This document shows, one piece after another, positions 1-7,998 of a stretch of 64,000 nucleotides of DNA; positions within the stretch are counted from its first letter, which is position 1, and every line of letters begins with the position of its first letter. Source of the stretch: Pseudobacteroides cellulosolvens ATCC 35603 = DSM 2933 (GTDB lineage: Bacteria; Bacillota; Clostridia; Acetivibrionales; DSM-2933); the NCBI RefSeq assembly GCF_001262605.1, contig NZ_LGTC01000001.1, positions 1,846,501 through 1,910,500 of the forward strand, in the 5' to 3' direction. Made by a program: the position numbers and the translations under genes. Below the pieces are notes generated by a model that was given only the letters and a program-made list of their open reading frames with translations, was not told the origin of the DNA and did no database searches.

Positions 1-265
1 CACAAGCTACAACTTTTATTACATTATCTTTATTTCTACTTTTAGAAAAAACAAATCCATAAAATATGTTATTCCCATGGTATTTAAATCTAACAATTGA
101 ACCTTCATAAAATGATAGTTCTCCATTTGGAATAATACTAAATTCAAGATTACTTGCTTCTCCTAATCTTTCTGTACTCCAAGTAATTGTACCTTCTACT
201 ATATCCGAAATATCATATATATCACTATTGGTATTATCTTGTATTAATAATTCTATATTATCCAA
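1..265 (-). CDS. XkdQ-like phage tail hub protein, partial (3' end outside window)
   Basis: An open frame enters the window edge without a stop. It starts at a TTG (265-263) that overlaps the end of the LysM gene by 8 bp, a typical coupled phage junction. The visible 88 residues contain ELLIQDNT near the start and later GTITWSTERLGEASNLEF, the kind of opening seen in PBSX XkdQ-like baseplate hub proteins, which normally are over 300 residues. Position directly after the XkdP-like gene matches PBSX order. Function (hub at the bottom of the tail tube) is inferred from order and this short N-terminus. Confidence 0.7.
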   Translation of the reverse strand, partial: MDNIELLIQDNTNSDIYDISDIVEGTITWSTERLGEASNLEFSIIPNGELSFYEGSIVRFKYHGNNIFYGFVFSKSRNKDNVIKVVAC

Positions 266-971
266 GTTTTAACACCTGCCCAACATATATTGTATATTTT
301 GAATTTGATGTATTTTTATTTCTTTTATCTATTTCAGTTTTGTTTAAATTATATAAATTAACATACTTAGAACCATCATTCAATTGATTTTTAGCTATTA
401 ACCATAATGTATCACCTGATTTGACTGTATATGTTTTAGGTATATTTTTAGTAATTGGCCTATTAGATTGTACATTTACAACTTTTGAAGTACTTGTTGA
501 AGTAGATTTCTGAAAACTTAATTTTTTAGTGCCATATTCACGATATTCTTTTAAATTTAATGAATACTCCCAATCCCCTAAAGCTCCTGCAACTTCCGTA
601 GCAGTATAATCTTCTATTGTAACAAGTATATTTGTCTGAACATCTGAAATACCTTCATATGTTTTTCTTGTTACTACAAGCCTAACAGGTTTTTTACTTT
701 CCTTATATTGTCTAAATTTTACCAAATAAAATATTGGATATTTAAATAGATTTTTGGTTAATACCCATGGATAATCTTTATTATTAGGTAAAGTACTTTT
801 AAAACTTATTTCTCTTAAAGGTATATCTTTAATTACAGATATTTCACCTAATTTAACTAATTCATATGTTTTATTTGAACTTTTTACTTTTATTTGAAAT
901 TCAGAAGGATTTTGAGGAAGACGTATAGTTTCACCCTCAAAATCAAAAAATATACCATATTCTTCTATCAT
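258..971 (-). CDS. XkdP-like LysM tail/baseplate protein
   Basis: A 237-residue protein with a C-terminal LysM domain at about residues 180-237 (YTVKSGDTLWLIAK ... YTIYVGQVLKLG), the peptidoglycan-binding fold. The N-terminal part (IRLPQNPSEFQIKVKSSN) resembles the XkdP/gp53 family, which sits between tape measure and hub genes in contractile phages. The start overlaps the tape-measure gene by 29 bp, so the genes are translationally coupled. Likely role: linking the tail tube tip and baseplate to the cell wall. No signal peptide, as expected for a virion protein. Confidence 0.85.
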   Translation of the reverse strand: MIEEYGIFFDFEGETIRLPQNPSEFQIKVKSSNKTYELVKLGEISVIKDIPLREISFKSTLPNNKDYPWVLTKNLFKYPIFYLVKFRQYKESKKPVRLVVTRKTYEGISDVQTNILVTIEDYTATEVAGALGDWEYSLNLKEYREYGTKKLSFQKSTSTSTSKVVNVQSNRPITKNIPKTYTVKSGDTLWLIAKNQLNDGSKYVNLYNLNKTEIDKRNKNTSNSKYTIYVGQVLKLG

Positions 972-2970
972 TATCTATACGCCCCTCTGCTGATAATGCA
1001 ATTTGCTGTTCTAACATTTCTTTTATTCTATTAGCAACAACGTTTACATCTGCTGTTTCACGAACATCACCAAATTTAACAGTTATATTTGGTGCTAAAG
1101 TTGAAATCTTGTTAATAGCTTCTCTTTCAGCTACATCACGCAAAAGCTTAATATCTTCTGCATTAATTTTAACATCACTTTTAATACTTCCTATTTGTGA
1201 ATTACCTTTTCCAAACAAATTATCTTGACTATCCAATAACGAATTAAATTTATCTCCAATCATACCTGCAATATTCTGAACACCATCTACTGCAAATTGA
1301 CCTACTTTTTCACCAATTTGTTGACCTTTATTAAATGCATCTCCATAACTAATCTGATTAAATCTAGTAAGTTTAACAACATCTTTGTCACTTTTTAGAT
1401 TATCTCTTTCAGTTTTAAGTTTCTCTAATAACCCTGTCATTCCACCTGTCATATTTACATTTAGACCTGGAATTTTATTGATTATACCTTCAATACCTTT
1501 TGCTATATTTGTTAAAAAACTTAATGCATTTATAGCCAAATCGAAAAACAATTTCTTTACTGCATAAATAGGGTCACGCCAAACATTAATGAAAAATTCT
1601 GCTACAGATAAAACTATATTGGCGAAATATGCAAAATTGTTAAATAAAAATGCAAATAATGAACCAAATATTCCACCAACTACACCAACAACTTTTACAA
1701 CAATATTACCAAACTTTATCATTGCAAATAATAATAATCCTATTGCAGCACCAATTAATAATATAGGCCAATTTACTGCTAACCAAGCTGCTGCCTGTGC
1801 CAATATAGGAGTTACCATTAACCATAACTTAGTGATTAACATTGGAATTTGTGTTGCTCCCCATAATAAAAATGCTGCTCCAATACCTATCAAAATAGGC
1901 TGAATTATATTCCAATTTTGCTGCACAAATGTTCCTATTGCTATAAGTGAATTTAGTAATCCACTAAGAATCATTACAACTACATTTAAACTACTTGCCA
2001 AAGCATTAACAAAAGCCATTCCACCAGAAGAATTGAATAAATTAGTAATACTTTGTTGAATTGGAATTAAGCCAACCATAAATTTATTTTTAATTAAATT
2101 ACCTATATCTCCAAATGTCATTGGTATTTTTTTGAATTGGGCATCTGTTTCTTTTGCTGAATTAATCATAGCATTTTTAATAATTTGTGCTGTAATTTTA
2201 CCTTCAGAACCCATTTTCTTTAAGTCACCCATAGGCACTTTCATTTCCATAGCAATTGCTCGTGCTAACAAAGGTGCATTTTCCATAATACTTCTAAATT
2301 CATCCCCTTGGAGTTTACCTGCTGCCATAGCTTGTGTTAACTGATACATTGCTGAAGATTGTTCCTGAATAGATGCACCACCAATTTTAAATTGTTTATT
2401 CATCTGTTCTACAAAATAAATAGCTTCATCATTAGTTTTAAATGCATCTTTAGCCAATATACCAAGTTTACCAACACTTGAAGCCATTAAAGCATATTCA
2501 CCCCTAGAATCTTGTGCAGCACGATATATTTTATCTTGAAGTTGGGCAAGCGTTTGACTTCCATCATTTATTAAGTTTAATCTAGCACTTATATTAGATA
2601 AATTATCTAATGTTTCCATAGATTTTTTTATAGCATAGAGGCCAATTAATCCACTTACAATATTTTTCAAATTTGAAAATATACCTGTTGATTTTTGTGC
2701 TTCATTATTATATCTTCTTTGTGCTTCTGTTGTATGATTAATTCCATTGTTTGTATCATTAATACTTTGTGTCATTCTCTGTATTGCTCTATTTGCACTC
2801 GTTACTTCTGCTCTTGCTGATGCAATTGTGTTACTCAATCTTATATCTCTTGCAGAGGCAGAATTAAGCTGTTCCATAACATTTAATGTCATATGCATTG
2901 CTTTTACAATTGATTGCAAAGGCTTGGAAAATTGGTCATTTAATTTTAGAGTAGATGAATACGTTGACAT
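943..2970 (-). CDS. Phage tail tape measure protein
   Basis: A 675-residue protein with the tape-measure N-terminal domain: the segment around YALMASSVGKLGILAKDAF, followed by LTQAMAAGKLQGDEFRSIME and PLLARAIAMEM, is diagnostic. Residues 1-110 are helical and heptad-rich. About residues 320-470 hold several hydrophobic stretches (for example ILIGIGAAFLLWGA and WPILLIGAAIGLLLFAMI), usual for proteins that span the host membrane during DNA entry. It sets tail length; 675 residues is short for the family and suggests a tail near 100 nm (inference from about 1.5 angstrom per residue). It follows the chaperone gene, as in PBSX. Confidence 0.92.
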   Translation of the reverse strand: MSTYSSTLKLNDQFSKPLQSIVKAMHMTLNVMEQLNSASARDIRLSNTIASARAEVTSANRAIQRMTQSINDTNNGINHTTEAQRRYNNEAQKSTGIFSNLKNIVSGLIGLYAIKKSMETLDNLSNISARLNLINDGSQTLAQLQDKIYRAAQDSRGEYALMASSVGKLGILAKDAFKTNDEAIYFVEQMNKQFKIGGASIQEQSSAMYQLTQAMAAGKLQGDEFRSIMENAPLLARAIAMEMKVPMGDLKKMGSEGKITAQIIKNAMINSAKETDAQFKKIPMTFGDIGNLIKNKFMVGLIPIQQSITNLFNSSGGMAFVNALASSLNVVVMILSGLLNSLIAIGTFVQQNWNIIQPILIGIGAAFLLWGATQIPMLITKLWLMVTPILAQAAAWLAVNWPILLIGAAIGLLLFAMIKFGNIVVKVVGVVGGIFGSLFAFLFNNFAYFANIVLSVAEFFINVWRDPIYAVKKLFFDLAINALSFLTNIAKGIEGIINKIPGLNVNMTGGMTGLLEKLKTERDNLKSDKDVVKLTRFNQISYGDAFNKGQQIGEKVGQFAVDGVQNIAGMIGDKFNSLLDSQDNLFGKGNSQIGSIKSDVKINAEDIKLLRDVAEREAINKISTLAPNITVKFGDVRETADVNVVANRIKEMLEQQIALSAEGRIDNDRRIWYIF

Positions 2971-2999
2971 TCTTCACACCTCCCACTTGAGAAAATTAA

Positions 3000-3027
3000 A
3001 ACCACCTACAAATAAACAGGTGGTTTA
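3000..3027 (-). terminator. Hairpin between tail chaperone and tape measure genes
   Basis: A perfect inverted repeat AAACCACCT / AGGTGGTTT with an 11-nt spacer lies just after the frameshifted chaperone stop (3034). On the minus strand it is followed by a moderately T-rich run (TTTTAATTTTCTC). It could be a weak terminator or a processing or stability hairpin inside the late operon. Confidence 0.5.
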
Positions 3028-3033
3028 TATAAT

Positions 3034-3599
3034 CTATTTTAATTTTTTTTCATCTTCAATTTTGATTAATGTACTTGCATAAATAAATGCTTTTTCTGCA
3101 TCTGGTAAATCTGCAAATACACTTGGTAGTATATGAAGCTTTTGCAAGGCATAGTGTGCCATATTAAATTCACTATCACCTTGCTTTATTAGTTTTTTGC
3201 TTCTTCAACTAATTCTTCTAAATTTTCGCCAAATCCAGATAATATAAGTATTTTTTCAGATAATGATATAACCTCACCACTTCTTAAAACTTTATATAAG
3301 TATTGAATAGGTAAAGTTGCTCCTACTGCTTTAATGCTTTCAGCATCTTTAAAATTAGGGTCTACTGTTCCTTCTATAACAATCTTTTCAGCGAATGTTA
3401 CATTATCAAACTCTGCACCATTTTTAGTTATTTTAGTGCAAGCTTTTTGAATGGTTTTATATTCAGATAAAGGAACTGGCCTTATTTTAAATTTTAGTAT
3501 TTCTCCTGTATCTTCATCTCTAAATCTATTTGAAATTATAACTTCTTCTGTTACTTCCTCAATTATATTCTTATTTAAAAATGCTTGTAATTTAGACAT
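3034..3599 (-). CDS. Frameshifted long form of the tail assembly chaperone (-1 ribosomal frameshift)
   Basis: If ribosomes slip back one base at A AAA AAC (3198-3192), translation continues past the zero-frame stop for 52 more codons (LIKQGDSEFNMAHYALQK ... IEDEKKLK) to a TAG at 3034, giving about 188 residues. The extension has no start codon of its own and lies exactly between the short chaperone and the tape measure. Making two chaperone forms (as lambda G and GT) is widely conserved in tailed phages. The overlap and heptamer are seen directly; expression is inferred. Confidence 0.8.
3189..3599 (-). CDS. XkdN-like tail assembly chaperone, short (zero-frame) product
   Basis: A 136-residue protein between tail tube and tape-measure genes, the invariant place of the tail assembly chaperone. 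The acidic, helical sequence with FRDEDTGEILKFKIRPVPLSEY near the N-terminus fits the XkdN family. The last codons GCA AAA AAC TAA embed a slippery heptamer directly before the stop (see the separate site). Chaperones of this class coat the tape measure before tube assembly. The family assignment rests mainly on position, size and this signal. Confidence 0.8.
   Translation of the reverse strand: MSKLQAFLNKNIIEEVTEEVIISNRFRDEDTGEILKFKIRPVPLSEYKTIQKACTKITKNGAEFDNVTFAEKIVIEGTVDPNFKDAESIKAVGATLPIQYLYKVLRSGEVISLSEKILILSGFGENLEELVEEAKN
3192..3198 (-). promoter_or_regulatory. Programmed -1 frameshift heptamer A AAA AAC
   Basis: In the zero frame the codons are GCA AAA AAC followed at once by TAA. 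The heptamer has the canonical X XXY YYZ phasing, so the tRNAs on AAA and AAC can re-pair one base back. The -1 frame is open for 52 codons downstream. I did not identify a convincing stimulatory hairpin or pseudoknot. Confidence 0.8.
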
Positions 3600-3650
3600 A
3601 ATAATATCTCCTCTTATTTAAATTAATTTTAGTTGATTCTGTTATAATAA

Positions 3651-3680
3651 AAAGGGACTGACTAATTAGTGAGTCCCTTT
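3651..3680 (-). terminator. Terminator after tail tube gene
   Basis: Stem AAAGGGACT / AGTCCCTTT with a 12-nt loop overlaps the stop codon of the tail tube gene. On the minus strand it is followed by TTATTATAAC. A partial intrinsic terminator here would adjust the level of the abundant tube protein relative to downstream chaperone and tape-measure genes. Confidence 0.6.
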
Positions 3681-4134
3681 ATAAATTAGAAAAACTATCC
3701 AACACTTCAAAATCATCAAATGTAAAGGAAATTTCTTCGTCTAATGCAGTAGCATCAACATCAAGTTTTGCAAGTATTACACCATCAATATTACAATTTT
3801 TTAGTACTGTTGTTTGTTTTCCTGTTGCTGAAGCTGGGTCTTCATTTGTTACCTGAATATCAAAATAGGTATCCTTTCCTGTTCTATTATATTCAGACAT
3901 TAAATTCCTAAAGATTGAAGTTATATAATAAATAGTCATAGTGCCAGTACCTTTCCAACCTCTGGATTTTGAACCAGTACCACGCTTACCAAGTGTTTTC
4001 ACTTCTTCTTTATTTTTCTCAATTTTTGCTTCTACTTTTTTAACATATGCCAATTCTTCAATATTCCCATTAATCGTTGCGAATGCTGTTCCTTCGCCAC
4101 CATTAATAACATCTTTTACATTATTAAAAGCCAT
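3679..4134 (-). CDS. Phage tail tube protein (XkdM-like)
   Basis: A 151-residue protein immediately downstream of the sheath gene, as in PBSX (xkdK-xkdM). The N-terminus MAFNNVKDVINGGEGTAFAT, the central GTGSKSRGWKGTGTMTIYY and the pattern LDEEISFTFDDFEVLD are characteristic of XkdM/myophage tube proteins of about 145-150 residues. It forms the inner tube through which DNA passes. The start has good spacing from an upstream GGGGGCAAA-type site and lies 15 bp after the sheath stop. Confidence 0.88.
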   Translation of the reverse strand: MAFNNVKDVINGGEGTAFATINGNIEELAYVKKVEAKIEKNKEEVKTLGKRGTGSKSRGWKGTGTMTIYYITSIFRNLMSEYNRTGKDTYFDIQVTNEDPASATGKQTTVLKNCNIDGVILAKLDVDATALDEEISFTFDDFEVLDSFSNL

Positions 4135-4149
4135 AGTCTATTTGCCCCC

Positions 4150-5478
4150 TTAAGCTATATTTACAATTACATAAATCTTTTCTACTGCATCTACAGGTTG
4201 TGCATAAAGATTTATTACAACTGCATCAGATTCTTCTCCTGCAAGAACTTCTATATCAGTTTTTGCATCAAAATTTTGGATTCCATTTAAGCTCTGTAAT
4301 GTCTTCATATAAGTTATAAGCTCATTTTTTAAAAGATTTCTACCATTAGCATCATTATTGACTTTACCAATATAGAAATTTTCATAAATCTTTTTCGCAT
4401 CAACTGCTATAGCATCAAGTGTACGAATCACTTTATTTTTTCTAAACTCTTTGCCTTTTTCTGAAGTAAATGAAACAAATGTGTTTATATCCTGCTCAAC
4501 TATAACTTCTCCACTTGCATTTTTAGTAAATACAAATTCTCCTGCATTAAGTGCAGTTATAATTTGACTATTTGTATAAGTAGGATTTACAGGTACATCA
4601 CCATCATATTTTCTGTATGTAAGAGATTGATTTACATTTGCTCCTGCTACTGCACCTGCTGTCCAAGCAACTAATTTTGCATCATTTTTAATTGATATAA
4701 TACCTTCATAATTAGCACTAGCATAATTATAAAGAACTGCCTGTATTTTTCTACCTTCTGTATCTCTTAAACGAGCAACAAAAGCTTTATATACAGCTTT
4801 AATATCAGAATCATCACCAATATATCCAACTGTATTAAAATCTACAATTTCAATTGCACTTGTAAAATTAGTATGATTTGTACTTGTTACAGTTCCATTT
4901 GCCCCACCTGCTAACAAAGTTCCTGCTGAAACTGTTAAATTACCAGTACCACTAAATACAACCCAATCATTGGCTTTTAAATTTGCTACAGTAGAAACTA
5001 ATGATTGTCTATCTTGCTCTACAGAATCAACATAAGTTATAACATCAAATTTGGTATTATCATCAATATTCTGCTGAATAGCAATAGAAATATTATTTCC
5101 ACGCAAACCTGAATATTTAGCTGTAACAACTAAAGTTCCAAATGTTTTTGTTGCTTTAGTACCTGTATTAAGTCTATATACATATACTGTTTTAGCATTT
5201 CTTAAAGCTTCTCTAACATAAAACAGTTCACTGGTTGGTGTTGTTGCTGTTGCATATGAATACAAATTAGAATTAAACAAATCATAGCCAAACAGTTTAA
5301 AGAAATTAGCTTCAATATTTACTTCTGTAACTGTTGCTTCTGCACCCCAATCCATTATTAATGGTAAAGCACAAATACCCCTATCTGATACATTTCCTAA
5401 ACTATCAGGAATTGATTTAAAATTTACATAAACTCCAGGTCTTACTTTATTTTGTGTTGCCCAAGTTCCTCCAGCCAT
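4150..5478 (-). CDS. Phage tail sheath protein (XkdK-like)
   Basis: A 442-residue contractile sheath subunit. Family signs are the opening MAGGTWATQNKVRPGVYVNF, the YVYRLNTGTKAT segment, and a conserved C-terminal domain from about residue 345 (GKEFRKNKVIRTLDAIA ... NGRNLLKNELITYMKTL). Length matches XkdK (about 465). It polymerises around the tail tube and contracts on infection, so the phage was a myovirus. It precedes the tube gene and follows three short connector/terminator genes. Confidence 0.93.
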   Translation of the reverse strand: MAGGTWATQNKVRPGVYVNFKSIPDSLGNVSDRGICALPLIMDWGAEATVTEVNIEANFFKLFGYDLFNSNLYSYATATTPTSELFYVREALRNAKTVYVYRLNTGTKATKTFGTLVVTAKYSGLRGNNISIAIQQNIDDNTKFDVITYVDSVEQDRQSLVSTVANLKANDWVVFSGTGNLTVSAGTLLAGGANGTVTSTNHTNFTSAIEIVDFNTVGYIGDDSDIKAVYKAFVARLRDTEGRKIQAVLYNYASANYEGIISIKNDAKLVAWTAGAVAGANVNQSLTYRKYDGDVPVNPTYTNSQIITALNAGEFVFTKNASGEVIVEQDINTFVSFTSEKGKEFRKNKVIRTLDAIAVDAKKIYENFYIGKVNNDANGRNLLKNELITYMKTLQSLNGIQNFDAKTDIEVLAGEESDAVVINLYAQPVDAVEKIYVIVNIA

Positions 5479-5481
5479 ACT

Positions 5482-5658
5482 TTATACCACCCTTTCCAAA
5501 AACGCATTAATTAAATTTTCTGCTTCTTCTATACTATAAGTACAATCATCTTTCAAAATTGCCATTATTACATCTTTGTTATAAGAAGAAAATTTCTTAC
5601 TATTCAAAATCTGTTCTTTTGTATACTTACTAATAGTTTCAATTTCTTTTTTTGACAT
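5482..5658 (-). CDS. Small protein between tail terminator and sheath genes
   Basis: A 58-residue acidic helical protein beginning MSKKEIETISKYTKEQ. I chose the ATG at 5658 because AAGGA lies 9 bases upstream; an upstream TTG at 5667 is less likely. It abuts the sheath gene by 3 bp. Small ORFs occupy this place in several PBSX-like phages, but I recognise no domain and assign no function. Confidence 0.6.
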   Translation of the reverse strand: MSKKEIETISKYTKEQILNSKKFSSYNKDVIMAILKDDCTYSIEEAENLINAFLERVV

Positions 5659-5663
5659 GATTA

Positions 5664-6098
5664 TCAATCCTTCTTTATATATGAATTAGTATCAAGTGTT
5701 TCCATATTAACACTGTCAACTGGTATTTTTGTTGAAACATTTATATCCAAAAAGAAGTGTAAAACTTTATCTTCAATATTATGTCTTTTATTTAATCCTC
5801 TTAAATTACCACCAGACAAATCAGAAAATAATTCTAGCTTTTCATATAAATCTTCAGCAATCATATGATATTGTTCATCAATGTTAACTGTGTTTTCATC
5901 AAGGAAACAATGAATATCGAACATAATATTAAATCTAAATCTATTTTTACATTCTTTTTTTGTATCTTGTTCTATTATTTTTACAAAAAAACAAGGTTCT
6001 TGAAATCCTTGTTTAATTAACTCATCATATATTTCATAAGTTGGATACGATGTTTTAAGTGCCTTAACAATTGAATCTTTTATATTTGTAATTATCAT
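5664..6098 (-). CDS. Tail terminator-like protein (DUF6838 type)
   Basis: A 144-residue protein with the family pattern IKDSIVKALKTSYPTYEIY, then GFQEPCFFVKIIEQ and FRFNIMFDIHCFLD. Short proteins of this type between the gp10-like gene and the sheath cap the tail and join it to the head. Start overlaps the upstream gene by 4 bp (ATGA-type coupling). Assignment is from pattern and position. Confidence 0.7.
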   Translation of the reverse strand: MIITNIKDSIVKALKTSYPTYEIYDELIKQGFQEPCFFVKIIEQDTKKECKNRFRFNIMFDIHCFLDENTVNIDEQYHMIAEDLYEKLELFSDLSGGNLRGLNKRHNIEDKVLHFFLDINVSTKIPVDSVNMETLDTNSYIKKD

Positions 6099-6559
6099 AT
6101 CGCACCACCTAACAATTGTTTAAATCGCTTATCCCATTCTTTGGGTATACTCTCTTGAATCTCTTTTAATGAAATAGTTGCCATGAATTTACCTTCAATC
6201 CATGCTGTTTTTGTTCCCATTACCACACCTTTATTAGAGTTTGGATTATAAACAAATCTTTTACCTTTCCATTCCCCAGGTACATAATGTTTATCAACTC
6301 TATGTCCAAATTCAACATAACTAGCATAATCCAATGGGTTTGATAAAATAACAGTTAAATTATTTCCATTTCTTTGAATGTTTGATAATACCCATTGCTT
6401 TCTTAAATCACCTGTCAATACAGGAGTTCGTTTTTTTGTTCTTGCTAAAGCTTTCAAAGCAATTTCATAAAAAAACTTTTCAATTTCAACATCTATTGTT
6501 TGTGATAACTTTTCAAAATTCTGTATAAAATCTTTAAACCCTTGTACATCTAATGACAT
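6095..6559 (-). CDS. HK97 gp10-like tail/neck protein
   Basis: A 154-residue protein with the HK97-gp10 signature: LARTKKRTPVLTGDLRKQW near residues 55-72, followed by YASYVEFGHRV. These proteins are head-tail completion or minor tail components, and in PBSX-like phages they precede the tail terminator gene. The arrangement with four-base overlap to the next gene supports one operon. Confidence 0.85.
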   Translation of the reverse strand: MSLDVQGFKDFIQNFEKLSQTIDVEIEKFFYEIALKALARTKKRTPVLTGDLRKQWVLSNIQRNGNNLTVILSNPLDYASYVEFGHRVDKHYVPGEWKGKRFVYNPNSNKGVVMGTKTAWIEGKFMATISLKEIQESIPKEWDKRFKQLLGGAI

Positions 6560-6570
6560 AATAACACTTC

Positions 6571-6954
6571 CTATCCTCTATCAAGCCTATGTAACAACAA
6601 TTCTTGGTGTGTAGGATATAAAAATGGTTCTCCTGCTTCATAAGTTTTGATTACCTTACCATTCCTTATTACCTCAATTCTATCACCTGTTTTAATCTCA
6701 AAATCATTTGAGCAAAATAATTTAATCTCATAAGATATATTGTTTTCTGTTGGTGTTTGGCTTTGGATAGGACTATTTAATTCTTTTTGACTTATTCTAC
6801 ATGGCATATTTTGAATAGTTGGTGTTGAACCAGCATTAACTCTTGTTGCTCCTGCTGAAGTAGTTGTTTTACTATATCTATATACATTAGCAGTATCAGT
6901 ATATAGTTTTTTATATTGCTTTTTAATATAATCAATAGTACTTGAATTTAACAT
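6571..6954 (-). CDS. Head-tail connector/stopper protein (YqbH/XkdH-like)
   Basis: A 127-residue protein rich in beta strands (YEIKLFCSNDFEIKTGDRIEVIR) with the appearance of head-closure proteins of the SPP1 gp16/YqbH class. It sits between the gp6-like connector and the gp10-like gene, as those proteins do, separated from the upstream gene by 1 bp. The assignment is from order and general fold pattern, so moderate confidence. Confidence 0.6.
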   Translation of the reverse strand: MLNSSTIDYIKKQYKKLYTDTANVYRYSKTTTSAGATRVNAGSTPTIQNMPCRISQKELNSPIQSQTPTENNISYEIKLFCSNDFEIKTGDRIEVIRNGKVIKTYEAGEPFLYPTHQELLLHRLDRG

Positions 6955-6955
6955 G

Positions 6956-7288
6956 TTAAATCACCTCTGTATATTGGAAATTTTGTAATTCAGACATGTT
7001 CTCTTCCAAGTAACCAATTATATTTTTAGAATCTTTGCTACCTTTTATTTTAATATTTGTGTCACCCATATTAACAGAATCCAAACCATCTAATCTATCA
7101 TCTTTTATCTTCCTAACTATAATATCAACAACTAAATCTGATAACTCTGTAGGAAATGACGATAGACCACAAATATTAACTATCCTTCTTTGCAAAGCAG
7201 ATATATAATAGTTAATTATTGCATCTTGACTTGTATCTGAAATATCAAGCAACAATTTAGCTGTGGATAATATTTCTGAATTAGTCAT
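6956..7288 (-). CDS. gp6-like head-tail connector (adaptor) protein
   Basis: A 110-residue helical protein: MTNSEILSTAKLLLDISDT, then NYYISALQRRIVNICGL and LVVDIIVRKI, the repeating helix pattern of gp6/gp15-type adaptors that dock on the portal. The start is the ATG at 7288 behind AGGGGTG; a longer frame to 7333 would overlap the upstream gene by 35 bp and is less likely. Confidence 0.78.
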   Translation of the reverse strand: MTNSEILSTAKLLLDISDTSQDAIINYYISALQRRIVNICGLSSFPTELSDLVVDIIVRKIKDDRLDGLDSVNMGDTNIKIKGSKDSKNIIGYLEENMSELQNFQYTEVI

Positions 7289-7298
7289 AATTTCACCC

Positions 7299-7589
7299 CT
7301 ATTTATATACAATCCATGCACTACCTGCACCACTAAATGTCAATTTAATAGAAGTATCGCATTTTATAGGACAATTTGAAAAATCTACACTTGTATTATT
7401 TATTGCTGCCCATTTTGCAGTTGTATCATCATTTAATGTTACATTATAATTTCCATTAACAAGAATTTTTGCTACTTTACCTGCACTTGTTTTAACTGTT
7501 TTTGTTTCTGCTGCTGTAGCAGTAATAAGAACAGATGTCCATCCTTTATTAATATTTTCTAAAATTTCTGTGGTTCTAGCTACACTCAC
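7299..7589 (-). CDS. Small beta-rich virion-region protein, unknown
   Basis: A 96-residue protein that appears to start at GTG 7589, two bases after the upstream stop and behind GGTGA. The sequence (KTVKTSAGKVAKILVNGNYNV, ending GAGSAWIVYK) is threonine- and serine-rich with short alternating strands, like a small head decoration or fibre domain. It lies among head completion genes. I do not recognise a family. Confidence 0.55.
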   Translation of the reverse strand: MSVARTTEILENINKGWTSVLITATAAETKTVKTSAGKVAKILVNGNYNVTLNDDTTAKWAAINNTSVDFSNCPIKCDTSIKLTFSGAGSAWIVYK

Positions 7590-7591
7590 AA

Positions 7592-7933
7592 CTATTCACC
7601 AACTTTCGTTAATGCTTCTAATATATCTTCTTGCTTCATGCTTCTTTCAAGTTTTATACCTTTTTCTTTAGCAACCTTTTTTAAGTCCTGAAAAGATAAT
7701 TCTGAATAATTTATATCTTTATTTTCGTTATCATTGCTATTAGATTCTTCATCTTTAATATCATCAGAAGATTTATCATTATCTTGATTATCTTGTTCAT
7801 CACAAGAATAATTAAGGTTCTTTAATTTTTCTATAATAACAATATCTTCAGTTACAAATTCTCCATTAACAAATTTACATAAAACTTCATCATTTTCTTT
7901 ATCCCAAATTACACCATGACCATAAAATTTCAT
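7592..7933 (-). CDS. HeH/LEM (Rho-N-like) domain phage protein, YqbF-like
   Basis: A 113-residue protein with three parts: an N-terminal strand region (MKFYGHGVIWDKENDEVLCK), a very acidic Asn/Asp/Glu linker (about residues 45-75) and a C-terminal helix-extended-helix motif (YSELSFQDLKKVAKEKGIKL ... QEDILEAL). YqbF-type proteins with this layout lie next to capsid genes in PBSX and skin phages. A role in capsid assembly or DNA contact is inferred. Confidence 0.72.
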   Translation of the reverse strand: MKFYGHGVIWDKENDEVLCKFVNGEFVTEDIVIIEKLKNLNYSCDEQDNQDNDKSSDDIKDEESNSNDNENKDINYSELSFQDLKKVAKEKGIKLERSMKQEDILEALTKVGE

Positions 7934-7957
7934 TATTTCACCTCAATTAAAAATAAT

Positions 7958-7985
7958 AAAAGAGGCTGAATTAACAACCTCTTTT
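7958..7985 (-). terminator. Terminator after deacetylase gene
   Basis: Stem AAAAGAGG / CCTCTTTT with a 12-nt loop, followed on the minus strand by ATTATTTTTAATT. A clear intrinsic terminator, 14 bp after the deacetylase stop. Confidence 0.7.
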
Positions 7986-7998
7986 AGTTTAATTTTCT

